A stretch of 64,000 bases of DNA from Euborellia annulipes (GCA_023213315.1 JAKCPI010001938.1:1-64000), one strand, 5' to 3'. Counted from the first letter of the stretch, positions 33,446 to 44,303 are shown. Notes: generated by a model from the letters alone, not told the origin. Numbers and translations are program-made.

Positions 33446-33837
33446 ATAAAATAAGATTAGGTAAAGTACTTCCACCGGTAGATAGATTTATTTCAAAACT
33501 TGATACAAATTATACTGGATAGTAGAAAGCAAAAAATATGGTGTGACTGGTCGCACAGCACACACATCTTTCTCTTAACTTTGGTAAAAAGAAAGTTGTA
33601 TTCTATGCTTATCACTCCATATTTTTTGTGTGTCGCATTTATTTAGCTTCCCTTCTACTTTAGCTATCCCTCGGATAAGTTAGTTAACAATGACTAGAGT
33701 CTTCAGATCTATTTAATCTAATCATGTGATTAAATAAGAGCCAAGATCGTAGTCAACTAGCTAAGATCTAAAGTTCGGTTAACTAAGGAGTGAAATTAGG
33801 AATACAAGCCTTATTTATTCTTTTGGAAATTTTGTAC

Positions 33838-34290
33838 TTCCTCTTACCTCTATATATGTTAATATATAGAGAGAGAAAGTATTGTTTTCATGTCAAAAAT
33901 TCGATGTTGAGATTTTGATGGATATACACGTTTTGAGGTTCCCTGAATCCAAAAAAGTGGTTATCGCGACATGGTCTGTCTGTCTGTCTGGGTATGTTCA
34001 ATTTTAAGCATGAAGGAATTAAGCTGAGGCTGAAATTTTATATATAACTAAAACACATTTGGGGGCGTGAAAATAATCTTTTATTCAAAATCGGCCAAAG
34101 AGTACTAGTACTTTACTGATGTACTTTTTCAGTTTTTTTTCGATTTTCTCAAAATTCGCTCCAACGATTTTTTTTTAAATTCATAAATCAATGCTCTTTA
34201 AAATGTATATTCTCATTTTGCCATTGAAATCTTTTTTTTGAAGGTAAGAGAAAGTTGTGTGCTGTGCGACAGTCACACCAGTTTTTTTTA
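33838..34290 (+). repeat. Family H copy with internal deletion
   Basis: Starts with the AT hairpin and TCAAAAATTCGATGTTGAG; ends GGTAAGAGAAAGTTGTGTGC and CACACCAG. The GTTGCCATGG segment is deleted. Confidence 0.65.
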
Positions 34291-35182
34291 AATTTCATTA
34301 AAAAATTAATTAGCTTTAAATAATTTTTGTCTTTATTAAGTTGCAAACTTCACAAAACTCTCCTCAGATACCTCGGATAGTTAATTATCTGTGAAAAAAT
34401 CATTTTTTTTTTGTTAAGCATGTTCTTGTTAACTATATCGATGATTTGCTATCGGTTGGATGTTTGTTAGTTGACTAGAAGTGAAGCAACCGGCGCTTAC
34501 TTATTAACGGCTTGTTATAATAGCACGAGGACAAACTAACTCCCTTCGAAATTAAAAAAAAAAATTTAATTATCATGGACAAACGAAATGAACCCTCAAA
34601 TACCAATACACACAGAAACATAACTAACTTTGATGAATTCTGAAATAATAATTGATATGTAAAATAAAAAATTTTACTTACCAATGATGGATAAAAGGGC
34701 TTGTAATCGAAAAATGAAACATTCTAAATACATTTATAATTAAAAAATTAAGAGAGAAGAACTAATAAATAGGATACATATGTGAAACAGATGTGAGTGG
34801 CTGGCTGGCTAATAGATGAAGCCACAAATTGACTTTACACTCAAATGAAATGAACTATCTCTCTCTTTCTCTTTTGGAAAAGGAAATTGAACTCTGAACT
34901 CAGAAAGAAAAAAAAAAAATAAGATAACAAAAAGGTTTTTTGAAAAGTAACAAGGGTATTTGAGTAAACAATTAATTTGTACTATCTATTTAAGATATAT
35001 TTAACTTGTACTTAGGCATTTAAATATGATAATTACCAATTTTGTCTTTTAAATATTAACTAGCGGCGCCGTGCCTCCCCTTTTTTTGCATACCCCCCCT
35101 CATAAAGGAAAGCTCATTTTCCCTGTATTCTTTGGAAAGTCCTCTTTGAATTTTTTTTTTTTTTATTTATTTACCCATTTAA
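34291..35182. other. No gene recognised
   Basis: AT-rich. A minus-strand frame (34684-34475) has no recognisable similarity. A short GC patch with a C-run is near 35065-35100. Confidence 0.45.
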
Positions 35183-36256
35183 GGTTGTTCGGGTAGTACA
35201 TCGTAAGTCATAATAGAATCTAATTTTTTTTTTAAATAAAATTAAAAATTTGAATGCCAAAATTCCTTATTATAATTTAGTCGTGACCTATCATAGTTTA
35301 TAATTGTATTAAGTTAATAATTTAATTACCAAAAATAATAAATGAATGACTTTTGACTTGAGCAGTATTTCACGTAATATAGAACTGGCAACATTGCATT
35401 CATCAACTATTTATTTTAAATCTTAAGCGGCCCCGGGTGTGGCATAGTAGGTAGCGTGCCTACCTCATATGCCAAACGTCGCGGAGTTCGGACCCAGGCA
35501 GTCCGATGATTTTTATTTAAGCCATTTGGATACCAGATGGCTTAAATAGAAATGCCTGAACCCTCAATATATATACATTAATTACAACGCTTATCGTCTA
35601 AAGTCTTAAATGGCCTGAGTTGCCGAAAAGACTGTGTGAATGTGTGTGTGAGTGTGAGTGCGAATGAGAAAAAAAGTGTGAATGTTTTTAAAAAAAAAAA
35701 AAAAAAAAAAAATCTTAAACGCCTTAAATTTTATTTTATTTAATATATTACAATGATTAATGCAAATCAGTTTAAACACAATGGACGATTTGCGAGAAAA
35801 AATATCGTAAAATTGAAAAAAAAAATGTAACTGACATCGACAAAAGACAATTATGTTATGCGACGTTGCCGGACTCTCAAACCTTCCTTATTTTTAAATA
35901 TTGGCGACTGTCATTTTGGAGAATTTTTTGACTTTCTTGTTAAAATATCTTTAAAAGCGGACGGCAGAAACTTTTGATTTTATTTTTAACGTATTCCTCG
36001 GAAGTGAATTAATAAAATGTAAGTTTTTTTGTTTTTGTATCTGATGCAGAGGTGGCTATATAATTCAATATGAGTGCGTTTCGTCGATATTCCCCATAGG
36101 CTACATGTTAAATTTCAAATTTTTAAAAATTAATTACACGATAACCCTGTGTCAGATCTGCTTCAAAATTTTATTTTATACGTATGTGATAGTGATTAAT
36201 AACATATTAAAAAATTAGCCTTTAATATTATAGAGTGCTTTAATGTCCGAACAACC
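35183..36256. mobile_element. TTAA-flanked TIR element containing SINE S1
   Basis: Inverted ends GGTTGTTCGG and CCGAACAACC, each next to TTAA (35179-35182, 36257-36260). No transposase. Same TTAA-GG pattern as 245-640. Confidence 0.6.
35430..35709 (+). mobile_element. SINE S1, best-preserved copy
   Basis: Flanked by AAATCTTAAGCG/AAATCTTAAACG (11 of 12). Head GGTGTGGCATAGTAGGTAGC (box A-like), GGAGTTCGGACCC (box B-like), body, GTTGCCGAAAAGACTGTGTG, GTGAGTG repeats and an A tail of about 25. Consistent with LINE-driven retroposition. Confidence 0.8.
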
Positions 36257-36284
36257 TTAAGCCATAGACCATTGGGCTAAAACT

Positions 36285-36495
36285 TAGATATAAAAAATAC
36301 AAAATTCATATAAAAATACTTATATACAAAACAAAATGAATACACAAGTAATACAAAACCAACACAAGATCAACACACTATAAATACAATACAAAAACAA
36401 AGCAATAAGAATACAATACCAAAGAAATATAAATACAATATTAAAACAAAACAAAAAAAAATGCAATATTAATACAAAAACAAAACAAAAAATTA
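36285..36495 (+). repeat. A-rich minisatellite
   Basis: Degenerate ATACAAAA-type units. Confidence 0.7.
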
Positions 36496-36735
36496 CTCTT
36501 TGAATTTGAGAAGAACCTAATCTTGAATATTCTTTTTAAACTGAATATTCTTTTCTATTGTAATTTCAATATTTAAAGTATAATTTTCCTGTTAACTGGA
36601 GCAGGTGGATGTAGATAGGCAGCATGGGATAAATGGACCGTTTATTTTGAAAGTGGTGTAAGTCCATTTTTTTTTTTTTTTTTTTAATGAGATATCACAT
36701 AATTTATGCTTAAATTAATCTAAATTTTCTATGTA

Positions 36736-36993
36736 CAGTAGAACCTCGATAAGTTAAACCTCGCTAAGTTCAAAACCTCCGTAACTTAAAAATTTTTTCA
36801 ATTCCCTTCCCTTGACAGCGTAAAATCTCTATTTCTTAAAGATCAAAACCTCTGTAACTTAAACAAATATTTTGAGCATAGCCCTCGATAACTTAAAATA
36901 ATATTTTGGTGACCTCTATAACTTAAAGTATTTCTTTACATATCATCGAAAAAATAGTTAATGCAGAAAATCAAAAATAAATGAAGCAGAAAA
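36736..36993. repeat. pogo-like MITE, half copy
   Basis: Starts TA-CAGTAGAACCTCGATAA and is colinear with the reverse of 22526-23029 up to about half of its length. Confidence 0.7.
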
Positions 36994-37156
36994 CTGTATA
37001 ACTAGCTAATGGTAAATTTCTTTAAAAAATCCAATGTTTTGTACAATTGAAAATTGGTCGGTAAATAGATTTTTTAATAAACAGATATTTTAACCTTTGA
37101 TTTTCTCGAAATAATAGAAAATGGACTTAAATCACTTTCAAAATAAACGGTCCAAA

Positions 37157-37203
37157 TATCGTCGACGTTTCGGGAACGCACGGATCCCATCTTCAGGACG
37201 ATA
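37157..37203 (-). ncRNA. Hammerhead ribozyme-like motif G
   Basis: Minus strand: stem I TATCGTC/GACGATA (7 bp), core CTGAAGA, T, stem II with GGGA/TCCC, GAAAC, GTC. Core complete. Confidence 0.6.
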
Positions 37204-37420
37204 AATTGCTAATTTTGCCTAGATTGATACATATCGGTTCATACAAAAAATATAACATAAATGGATATATTAAATGGGCACGAAATATCAGCACTATCCG
37301 AGATTTAGGCAACATTAACAATTTAGGATGGGAACGATTTCGTTCCCGAAACATCGACGATTATTAAATAAGATTTCTATTCCATGCTGGCTGCCTACAT
37401 CCCACTGCTTCTGTTCAGTC

Positions 37421-37690
37421 ATCGAATTTTATCCTGTTATGTTTAAATCCACTTTGAACATATAAAAATGGCTACTGAGAGATAGATATTCAGGTGGGAC
37501 GGACAGTCAGACGGACATTTCTTCAGAATATAATAATAATTTTGACAGTCGTCTGGAAAGGGTTAAAAAATTTATTAACTTAAATGCTTGAGAAAAAAAA
37601 ATTGCTTCAGCCCGGGATCGAACCCGGATTAAGAACCAATTTATACTCATGGCATGTAATTATAATTGTAATTGTTACCACAACTTTCTC
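37421..37690. other. No gene recognised; box-B-like piece
   Basis: On minus near 37630, CCGGGTTCGATCCCGGGC is a tRNA-like T-arm. The flanking sequence does not fold into an acceptor stem, so it is not a tRNA gene. Confidence 0.45.
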
Positions 37691-37800
37691 GTACTCTTCG
37701 GTAATTGAAAGTTGTGTTCTGTGCTTGCACACCAGATTTTTTTGTGTCGACTTATATTTAGTTTCCGCCGATATATTAAAATTCAAGATGTAAAATTTAT
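37690..37800 (-). repeat. Family H 3' fragment
   Basis: Contains GTAATTGAAAGTTGTGTTCT, CACCAGATTTTTTTGTGTCG and TTCAAGATGTAAAATTTATA. Confidence 0.55.
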
Positions 37801-38073
37801 AAACACTAGCCGCGTCGCTTAATTAAGGAAAGAAAATTATTATTACTACTATTCCAAACCAGTGCCTGCTTGAGGATTTGTTTACATTCATGGAATACAC
37901 AAATGAAAAGAATACATAAATTTGATAAAATGGTGGATGCAGTCCAAATTAATTTAAATAAATAAAAGCAACTTGTGGTTTTTTTTCTTGGACGTATTTT
38001 GACAGGTAGTATGTCGTTATTTTAATTATTAAAAAACACTAAATTTTTCAATAATATTTATTTTTGGTTAACA

Positions 38074-38115
38074 GACGCGCTATCGTGTTTCGGCCACCAT
38101 GAGAGCCATCATCAG
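38074..38115 (-). ncRNA. Hammerhead ribozyme-like motif H, left
   Basis: Mirror of the right motif: core CTGATGA, stem II GGC/GCC, GAAA, stem III CACG/CGCG (one mismatch) with a 4-nt loop, then TC. Stem I is weak. Confidence 0.5.
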
Positions 38116-38277
38116 AACTGAAACAATACACACATATATAATACAAGATAATTATACTTAGTCAAAATTCTTTTTTATTTGTAGATTTATGACGGAATAT
38201 TTTTCAAATTGCCATAAAAAAGAATTTTGACTAAGTATAATTATCTTGTATTATATATTGTGTGTATTGTTTCAGTT

Positions 38278-38319
38278 CTGATGATGGCTCTCATGGTGGC
38301 CGAAACACGATAGCGCGTC
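38278..38319 (+). ncRNA. Hammerhead ribozyme-like motif H, right
   Basis: Core CTGATGA, T, stem II GGC/GCC, GAAA, stem III closed by a 4-nt loop, then TC. Divergent from the left motif. Stem I pairing is poor. Confidence 0.5.
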
Positions 38320-38689
38320 TGTTAACCAAAAATAAATATTATTGAAAAATTTAGTGTTTTTTAATAATTAAAATAACGACATACTACCTGTCAAAATACG
38401 TCCAAGAAAAAACCACAAGTTGCTTTTATTTATTTGAATACATAAATATTTCTCTATACATTTTCTTATGGGAGAAATCGTAACTTTAAAAATTAATAAC
38501 TCAAAAAGTTATGGGAATTTCGGGATGAAAATAATTTTCCTGTAATCCTCTTTATGCATAAAAAATTTCATTTCAAAATTCCAACGGGAAGTTGCCTAAA
38601 TAGAGCGTGACAGACGGACAGACAGACAGACGGACATTAGTGAATTATATATATATATATAGATGGGGAAATATTTATATTCTGTTACC

Positions 38690-39072
38690 ATGGCATTTAG
38701 CCTATATCTCCTATAAATAAAGTGGTCTTAAAAGAATTTCAAAGGCAAAATGAGAATATACATTTTAAAGAGAATCTAAAAAATAATTGATTTTTGAATT
38801 TAAAAAAAAATCGTTGGAGCGAATTTTGAGAAAATCGAAAAAAACTGAAAAAGTACATCAGTAAAGTATTAGTACTCTTTGGCCGATTTTGTTCAAAATC
38901 TTCGTGACACGTCCCATGGGGGTGCCTAACTTAAATATAAAATTTCAACCTCATAGCTCTTTTCGTTCTTGAGATATTTTGTTCATAAACGTGTAAATCC
39001 TTCAAAATCTCGACATCGAATTTTTGACATGAAACCAATACTCTCTATATATATTTATACATATATAGGCAT
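38690..39072 (-). repeat. Family H copy
   Basis: Reverse orientation, from GTTACCATGGCA through CGACATCGAATTTTTGACAT to the AT hairpin. The 3' hairpin is missing. Confidence 0.65.
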
Positions 39073-39678
39073 GATTCTATGCCTTAATCAAGGGACTCTC
39101 GCTATTATTTGGCCGGTAAAGGTGACCGCTCGGGAAAACCTCAACTTTTTGTTTTAAAAAGTAAATTGATCACGATCGATATTTGCCCTATTTCTCTTAA
39201 TTTATTTAAATTGTGGTAAAATAAGAAATTTTTATAATAGCCAATTTCCTCTCAAATTTATTATGAATATGAGCACAAGTTTACCGAGCTAGGAGAGGCA
39301 TAAGTAAAGTGGTCAGCCAAAAGGCCAAGATAGTCGAAGAAAAAGAATGGAATGGAAATGTACTAAAACGACATGAATTTTTAATCAAAGATTTTATCAT
39401 AAAATGGCAATTATTATGAAATTTAAACATTCTAATACGACGCCCAGTTAAGCTGACTTTTTATTAGCTTTTTTTTTCCTTCTAATCTAAATCTAAACAA
39501 GATATGTCGGAAAGAGAAGAGAAGAGTGTTTTTCCTGAGATGTGCTGTTGATGCCTTTGAATGACTAAATTGTAAATATGAAGCTGTTAAAAAGTTTTAA
39601 AGAACACTCCCTAAAAATCCAAGTTTAAAAAGAATGTATTCCTTTAAGTCGTTATCTTTTCGAGATTAAAATTATAAA
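39073..39678. other. No gene recognised
   Basis: AT-rich and apparently unique. No supported frame. Confidence 0.45.
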
Positions 39679-40348
39679 TAAAAAAATCTGGTGTGACTGG
39701 CGCACAGCACACAACTTTCTCTTACCTTCGGTAATCGAAAGTTGTGTACTGTGCTTGTCTCACCAGATTTTTTGTGTCGACATGTATTTAGTTTCCGACA
39801 GTAGGGTACAATTGAATTCAAGATGTAAAATTTATAAGTATGGGAAAATATTTATATTTTGTTACCATGGCAACCATTTCTCCTATCTTTTCTATGGAGT
39901 ACAAGAGTAAAGTGGTCTTCAGAAGATTTCAATGGCAAAATGAGAATATACATTTGAAAGAGAATCTATACAATAATTGATTTATGAATTAAAAAAAAAT
40001 CGTTGGAGAGAATTTTGAAAAAATCGAAAAAAACTGAAAAAGTGCATCAGTAAAGTACTAGTACTCTTTGGTCGATTTTGTTCAAAAGCTTCGTGTCACG
40101 TCCCAGGGGGTGCCTAACTTAAATATAAAATTTCAACATCCTAGCTCTTTTCGTTCTTGAGATATTTTGTTCACAGACAGACACACAGACAGACAGACCA
40201 TGTCGCGAAAACCACTTTTTTGGATTCAGGGGACCTCAAAACGTTAAGATCCATCAAGATCTCGACATCGAATTTTTGACATGAACCCAATACTTTCTCT
40301 CTATATATATTACATATATACATAGGTAAGAGAAAGTAAAAAAGATGC
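39679..40348 (-). repeat. Family H, near full length
   Basis: Both terminal hairpins present (39690-39765 and 40290-40345), with all internal landmarks in reverse orientation. Confidence 0.75.
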
Positions 40349-40612
40349 CGTTTTAGAATTAAAGCCAGAAAGCACTGCAACCAACAGAAGCATCATCCAA
40401 ATTGAGATAATTTTATTTAAGGATAATTAATTTAAATGATGTAATGAAAGGATGTTAAAGAGATTTCAAGGATGAATGAATATTAGAAGTTAAGAGGGAT
40501 GGCGAAGCGAAGCGAAGGTGGCGAGATTTAGGTCGGGGCTGAACAGAGAGCTATTTTAATTTAAGAACTAATCTAACTCATTTTCAGTTTATGACAGAGG
40601 AAAAGTACCTAT

Positions 40613-41137
40613 AGATATGTATATAAATAGAGAGAAAGTATTGAATTCATGTCAAAAATTCGATGTCGAGATTTTGATGGATATACAAGTTTTGAAGCCT
40701 CTTGAGTCCCGCAAAAATAGTCTGTCTGTCTGTGAACAAAATATCACAAGAACGAAAAGAGCTAAGAGGTTGAAATTTTTTCAGTTTTTTTTCGATTTTC
40801 TAAAAATTCGCTCAAACGATTTTTTTTTAAATTCAAAAATCAATTATTTTTTAGATGTTCTTAAAAATGTATATTCTCATTTTGTCATTGAAATCTTCTG
40901 AAGACCACTTTACTCTTGTACTCCATAGAAAAGATAGGAGAAATGGTTGCCATGGTAACAAAATATAAATATTTTCACATATAAATTTTACATCTTGAAA
41001 ATCGAAAGTACCGTACTGTCGGAAACTAAATACATGTCGACACAAAATATCTGGTGAGACAAGCACAGAACACAACTTTCGATTACCGAATATAAGAGAA
41101 AGTTGTGTGCTGTGCGCCAGTCACACCAGATTTTTTT
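40613..41137 (+). repeat. Family H copy
   Basis: AT hairpin at 40613-40640 and 3' hairpin at 41060-41130. The CCCCATGGGACGTGACA segment is deleted. Confidence 0.7.
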
Positions 41138-41403
41138 TTAAGAGAATTCATCTCGTATCCTTGATGGGAAAACTGACCACCAGATTTTATCAAAAAAAAT
41201 TTTAAACTAATATAAAAAAAAAAATTATTTCCACCTTATTGACGTTTCGGGGACTAAATATCACACTCAATGAATGTGTTGAGGATGAGAATTTTTTTTT
41301 AAACAACTTTGTTTATATTTGACGGAAGTGTATTGCGGATTTAAAGGTTTTTGAATTTCTCCAATGAGTAATTTTTTTCAATTTGTATTTATTAATGTGC
41401 CAG

Positions 41404-41441
41404 GACCGACGTTTCGATCGCATAGGACCATCCTCAGGGCC
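41404..41441 (-). ncRNA. Hammerhead ribozyme-like motif J, left
   Basis: Minus strand: stem I GGCC/GGTC, core CTGAGGA, T, stem II GGTC/GATC, GAAAC, GTC. Core complete. Confidence 0.6.
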
Positions 41442-41629
41442 AAGTCATTGTCAATAAATATACAGATCCTCCAAAGGTCATATTAGCAAAAGACATTATT
41501 AATTTAATAATTCCAATGACCAAATTCGATAGAATCTTTGTCCATAGCACATACACTCTATCGAATTTGGTCATTGGATTTATTAAATTAATATCTTTTG
41601 CCAATATGATCATATATTTATAATGGCTT

Positions 41630-41671
41630 GGCTCTGAGGATGGTCCTATAGATGAGATCGAAACGTAGGCC
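41630..41671 (+). ncRNA. Hammerhead ribozyme-like motif J, right
   Basis: Stem I GGCT/GGCC, core CTGAGGA, stem II GGTC/GATC, GAAAC, GTA. The residue after U is A, which still fits the UH rule. Confidence 0.55.
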
Positions 41672-41941
41672 CTGGCATATTAATAAATATACAATAGCTA
41701 CTAGCTGCTTGCTCATTGGAGAAATCCCGAAACTTTTAAACTTTGTTTATGTTTCGGGGCCAAAACGTCATACATCTTATTTCTTTGCTTCCTTTTAACA
41801 AATCACCTTCTGAAGATGGATGTTATTTAGTCCACGAAAGATTTTAAATAAAAAAAAATCAATTTTTGAGCTGTAAAAAAAACTATTTTTTTCTTTCACC
41901 GTAATAGAAAAGTGAAGAATGATTTATTAAACTGTACCAAT

Positions 41942-42194
41942 CAGTGGCGGATCAAGAGGAGTTTCTCGCGAAGGGGGGGGATAATCTGGTGTGACTGGTC
42001 GCCACAATTTTTTCTTATTATCGGAATTTAAAGGTGCATTCTGTAGTTTTTTACCAGAATATATATACAAATCAAATTTTTAAAATTTTACATTAAAAAT
42101 ACATTTTTTTTTTTTCGAAAAAAAGTATTTTTTTTTTTTAAATCTCAGGGGGGTAATTACCCCCCTTTATCCCCCCCCCTTGTATCCGCACATG
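41942..42194. mobile_element. hAT MITE, family M1
   Basis: Reverse-orientation copy with CAGTGGCGGATCAAG start and 8-bp flanks GTACCAAT/CTTCCAAT (6 of 8). Confidence 0.75.
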
Positions 42195-42202
42195 CTTCCA
42201 AT

Positions 42203-42360
42203 TAAATGTCTCTTTAGTCTTTTTTTGAAGATGTCTTGATTTAGTGCCTCCTTTATTTGCTTTGGGAGCATATTAAACATTTTAGGTCCCATTGCCTCTT
42301 CCGATCTCTCTCCCAACACTATATACATATACTACACACTATATCCGCCCTTGGTACCAA
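42203..42360 (-). pseudogene. LINE C-terminal fragment
   Basis: The minus frame has RSEEAMGPKMFNMLPKQIKE and FKKRLKRHL, the N-x-LP...F-K-L-K-x-HL ending of non-LTR reverse transcriptases. A stop and a hAT MITE border it. Confidence 0.6.
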
Positions 42361-42404
42361 TAGGGTGACAGATTTACTGAATAATTTTTTTTTTCTTGTT
42401 CAAG

Positions 42405-42517
42405 TCCTCTCATCAGGGGTGTGGTATTTTCAAGAAGATGAAAATGGTGCAGCAAGTGTTCTAGTCAGACAGCATCTGCGTCGTATTCAATTTAAATTGA
42501 ACAAATTTTTATATTAG
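42405..42517 (+). CDS. Probable terminal exon of an unrecognised gene
   Basis: A pyrimidine tract with acceptor (TTCTTGTTCAAG at 42404, or TCATCAG at 42416) precedes a frame reading SSGVWYFQEDENGAASVLV and RRIQFKLNKFLY, then TAG. A poly(A) signal AATAAA is at 42588-42593, 71 bp after the stop. Codon use and charge pattern are gene-like and it matches no repeat here. The first codon is split, needing a preceding exon that leaves one nucleotide; none was identified. I do not recognise the protein. Confidence 0.5.
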
Positions 42518-42683
42518 AAACTGTTTGGTTATTTTATTGCAAGGAATTATTTATTTATATGCATTGCAAAAGAAAGATGAATTTGTTAATAAAAGAAGAT
42601 CTATCTATTGGATGAGTGATAAAAATATTCATGCTTCATTCACAGGCAATTGAGCCAATTATGTAGTTAAGTTTATTGCTCAC

Positions 42684-42769
42684 CAGAAGGGACTAAGCTC
42701 TGAGCCCAGGACCGTCGGCCTCCGTGGGGGGCTGCGGATGCTGTTGCTACTAAATCGGAAGATGGACAT
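42684..42769 (-). CDS. Probable first coding exon, unrecognised gene
   Basis: Minus strand: ATG (A at -3) opens MSIFRFSSNSIRSPPRRPTV followed by LGSELSPF, then the donor CTG|GTGAGC at 42683. 28 codons plus 2 nt. GC content and use of C-ending codons are much higher than in the surroundings, and the upstream sequence is a GC-richer island. The basic, Ser/Pro-rich start gives no function. Downstream exons would lie to the left and were not found, perhaps outside the window. It lies 166 bp from the plus-strand terminal exon at 42517, so the two genes converge or interleave. Confidence 0.5.
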
Positions 42770-43368
42770 TGTCGCTTCGAGATCGTTCGTTCAGAGTAAT
42801 AATAAACAACAATAACAAGGTTGAAACAATCAACACAGTCACAAAATGATGGTGATGGTGATGATAAACGAAGGGTATGATGATGATGAAAAAAGGGTGA
42901 GGGTGTCACATCACAGCATCATGAAAAATAAAAAAAAAATAGGAAAAAAAAGACCTCCTACATGAGGAAATGGGTGATAACAAGACACAAGACAATTCCT
43001 CGGTAACCACACACACACACATACACAAGTGATAAAATGTTTAATGAACTCCGGCTCTATGCTTCTTCTTGCGTCTAATCATATTCGCATGTTGATATGA
43101 ATAGGGGTGTGCATCGGGAGTGGGGGGGAGATATATTCTGTGCTTCCTATCGCTGCCGAATGAACACTAAACCTAAACTAAAAGCAAGCAGGCAGCCTGC
43201 CAAGGGACGTAACGAATGCGCAGCATCGATCCCTAGGGCGTAGTGGGAGGCGCATGCGGGAGATGAGCTAAGATGTGTGTGTGTACAGCGCTCGCCTTAA
43301 AAACGACAGGAGCACAGCATCCGAGGGTGGGTGGACTACCAAGTCAAATAAAATGTCAAAATGTGATT
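42770..43368 (-). promoter_or_regulatory. GC-richer 5' region of the 42684-42769 gene
   Basis: Unique sequence with TGATGG repeats (42845-42890), a CA repeat (43011-43024), and a GC-rich part with GCGCATGCGGGAG near 43250. Likely the 5' UTR and promoter of the minus-strand gene. The start site is not defined. Confidence 0.4.
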
Positions 43369-43522
43369 CCCAACCTGGGAGTTGGATCAGGGGGGGGGGA
43401 CAATAAATAAGTGTGGGGCGATGAGTATTCAAAGGGGGGAAGATTATTAGAGTTTTCTAAAATATAAAAGAAGAAAAATACCTGAGGAACTTAATTCATT
43501 TTTAACTTTGAAATAAAGTAGC

Positions 43523-43750
43523 GTAAACAATTTATAGCTGAGTTGTTATATTAATAAGAGAGTAAAAATGCAGCTAAGGTTATTTATTTATTTGGTTAAT
43601 TCACACAGCTGACGTTTCGGTTCCGTGTTTGAACCTCTTCCCTGGCGAAAAATCAGCCTGAAGATGGTTCAAACACGGAACCGAAACGTCAGCTGTGTGA
43701 ATTAACCAAATAAATAAATAACCTTAGCTGCATTTTTACCCTCTTATTAA
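43523..43750. mobile_element. Hammerhead fold-back element K
   Basis: A perfect 14-bp duplication TGAAATAAAGTAGC (43509-43522, 43751-43764) inside the hAT copy. A one-sided 28-nt left tail contains ATAGCTGAG. The palindrome 43551-43750 has a short loop. The right arm has an intact hammerhead; in the left arm the CTGA of the core is altered. Confidence 0.8.
43654..43695 (+). ncRNA. Hammerhead ribozyme-like motif K
   Basis: CAGC, core CTGAAGA, T, stem II GGTTC/GAACC (5 bp), GAAAC, GTC, AGCTG. Stem I CAGC/GCTG pairs if one A is bulged. Confidence 0.6.
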
Positions 43751-43923
43751 TGAAATAAAGTAGCTTACTTTTTTTTTGTTAAAATCATTTTTTGTACGTA
43801 AATGCAGATGCAGATCACAGAATCCATGAATTTGAATCAATTTGAACCGTGTTAATTTGTACAGTGAGCGCCACAATTAAGTCCCCACCTGATAGCTTTA
43901 GCCTCAAGTATATGGTGGTATAT

Positions 43924-44303
43924 AGGGGCGTTATAAGGGGGGGGGCCGAGGGGGCCCGGGCCCCCTGAAATTTTCCAAATCACAAACACATATAGGAATA
44001 TTAGACAATAATGGGTCTCGCCCCCCCCCCCGAAATGTTTGCTCGGTCCCGTAGCACGAAAATTTGGTTCCCAAAAGGGGGAATGTTCCGCGAGTGGCAA
44101 AATTTTTGCTCTAAAAAAAAAAATTTTCACGGCGGGAAAATTTTGGGTTCGGAAGGGCGCGGGCGGCACTGGTATTTTTGGTTCGAGGCAAAATTTTTCG
44201 TCAAAAAAGGTAAAATATTTTTAAGGACGGGAAAAATTGGTTCCGCTAAATCAAAATTTTGAAACAGCCCCCCCCCCCCAAAAAAATTTCTATATACGCC
44301 CTG
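43924..44303. mobile_element. hAT-like MITE with GC-rich interior
   Basis: TAGGGGCGTTATAAGG near the left and ATACGCCCT at the right, flanks GTGGTATA/GTGGTGTA (7 of 8). Long G and C runs inside. The interior is related to the 16-kb array. Confidence 0.55.

Larger units (their letters stand above)
36600..37420. mobile_element. Hammerhead fold-back element G, interrupted
   Basis: Outer arms contain GGCAGCATGG...TGGACCGTTTATTTTGAAAG (36620-36650) and its complement (37130-37152), and end near CATGCTGGCTGCC (37390). A truncated pogo-like element (36736-36993) is inserted. The left-arm hammerhead core is intact. On the right (37320-37360) the GGGAACG/CGTTCCC stem and GAAAC remain but CTGANGA is lost. 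Confidence 0.55.
37922..38435. mobile_element. Hammerhead fold-back element H
   Basis: A 12-bp duplication GAATACATAAAT (37910-37921, 38436-38447) flanks almost perfectly complementary arms of about 230 bp with a short loop. A one-sided left tail of about 31 nt contains GGATGCAGTCC, also present near 61910. Divergent hammerhead motifs sit in both arms. Confidence 0.75.
41317..41738. mobile_element. Hammerhead fold-back element J
   Basis: A 12-bp duplication AACTTTGTTTAT (41305-41316, 41739-41750). The arms are complementary, with outer AGCTGCTTGCTCATTGGAG. The inner loop region holds a second inverted stretch (CTATCGAATTTGGTCATTGG). Divergent hammerhead motifs lie in both arms. Confidence 0.75.
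41235..41845. mobile_element. Decayed hammerhead fold-back I, host of element J
   Basis: Left remnant GACGTTTCGGGGACTAAAT (41249) and right remnant at 41807-41840 (CTGAAGATGGATG...TAGTCCACGAAAG) are facing arms of an older element, split by J at a 12-bp duplicated site. The right core and TGGA/TCCA stem remain, but the sequence after GAAA is lost. Confidence 0.5.
43369..43857 (-). mobile_element. hAT (Charlie-like) copy, truncated
   Basis: Matches 11463-12294 in reverse: GATTCCCAACCTGG at one side, GATCACAGAATCCATGAA near the other. Split by fold-back K. Confidence 0.65.

Noticed and set aside
37610..37650. Possible tRNA gene (perfect T-arm) on minus; also 14.8 kb and 20.64 kb
   Set aside because: No acceptor stem, anticodon arm or proper box A spacing could be formed; these are SINE-like or inverted tRNA-derived pieces.
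42673..42909. 78-residue minus-strand open frame with His repeats
   Set aside because: The frame overlaps the better-supported MSIFRF exon in a different frame and is driven by TGATGG repeats.
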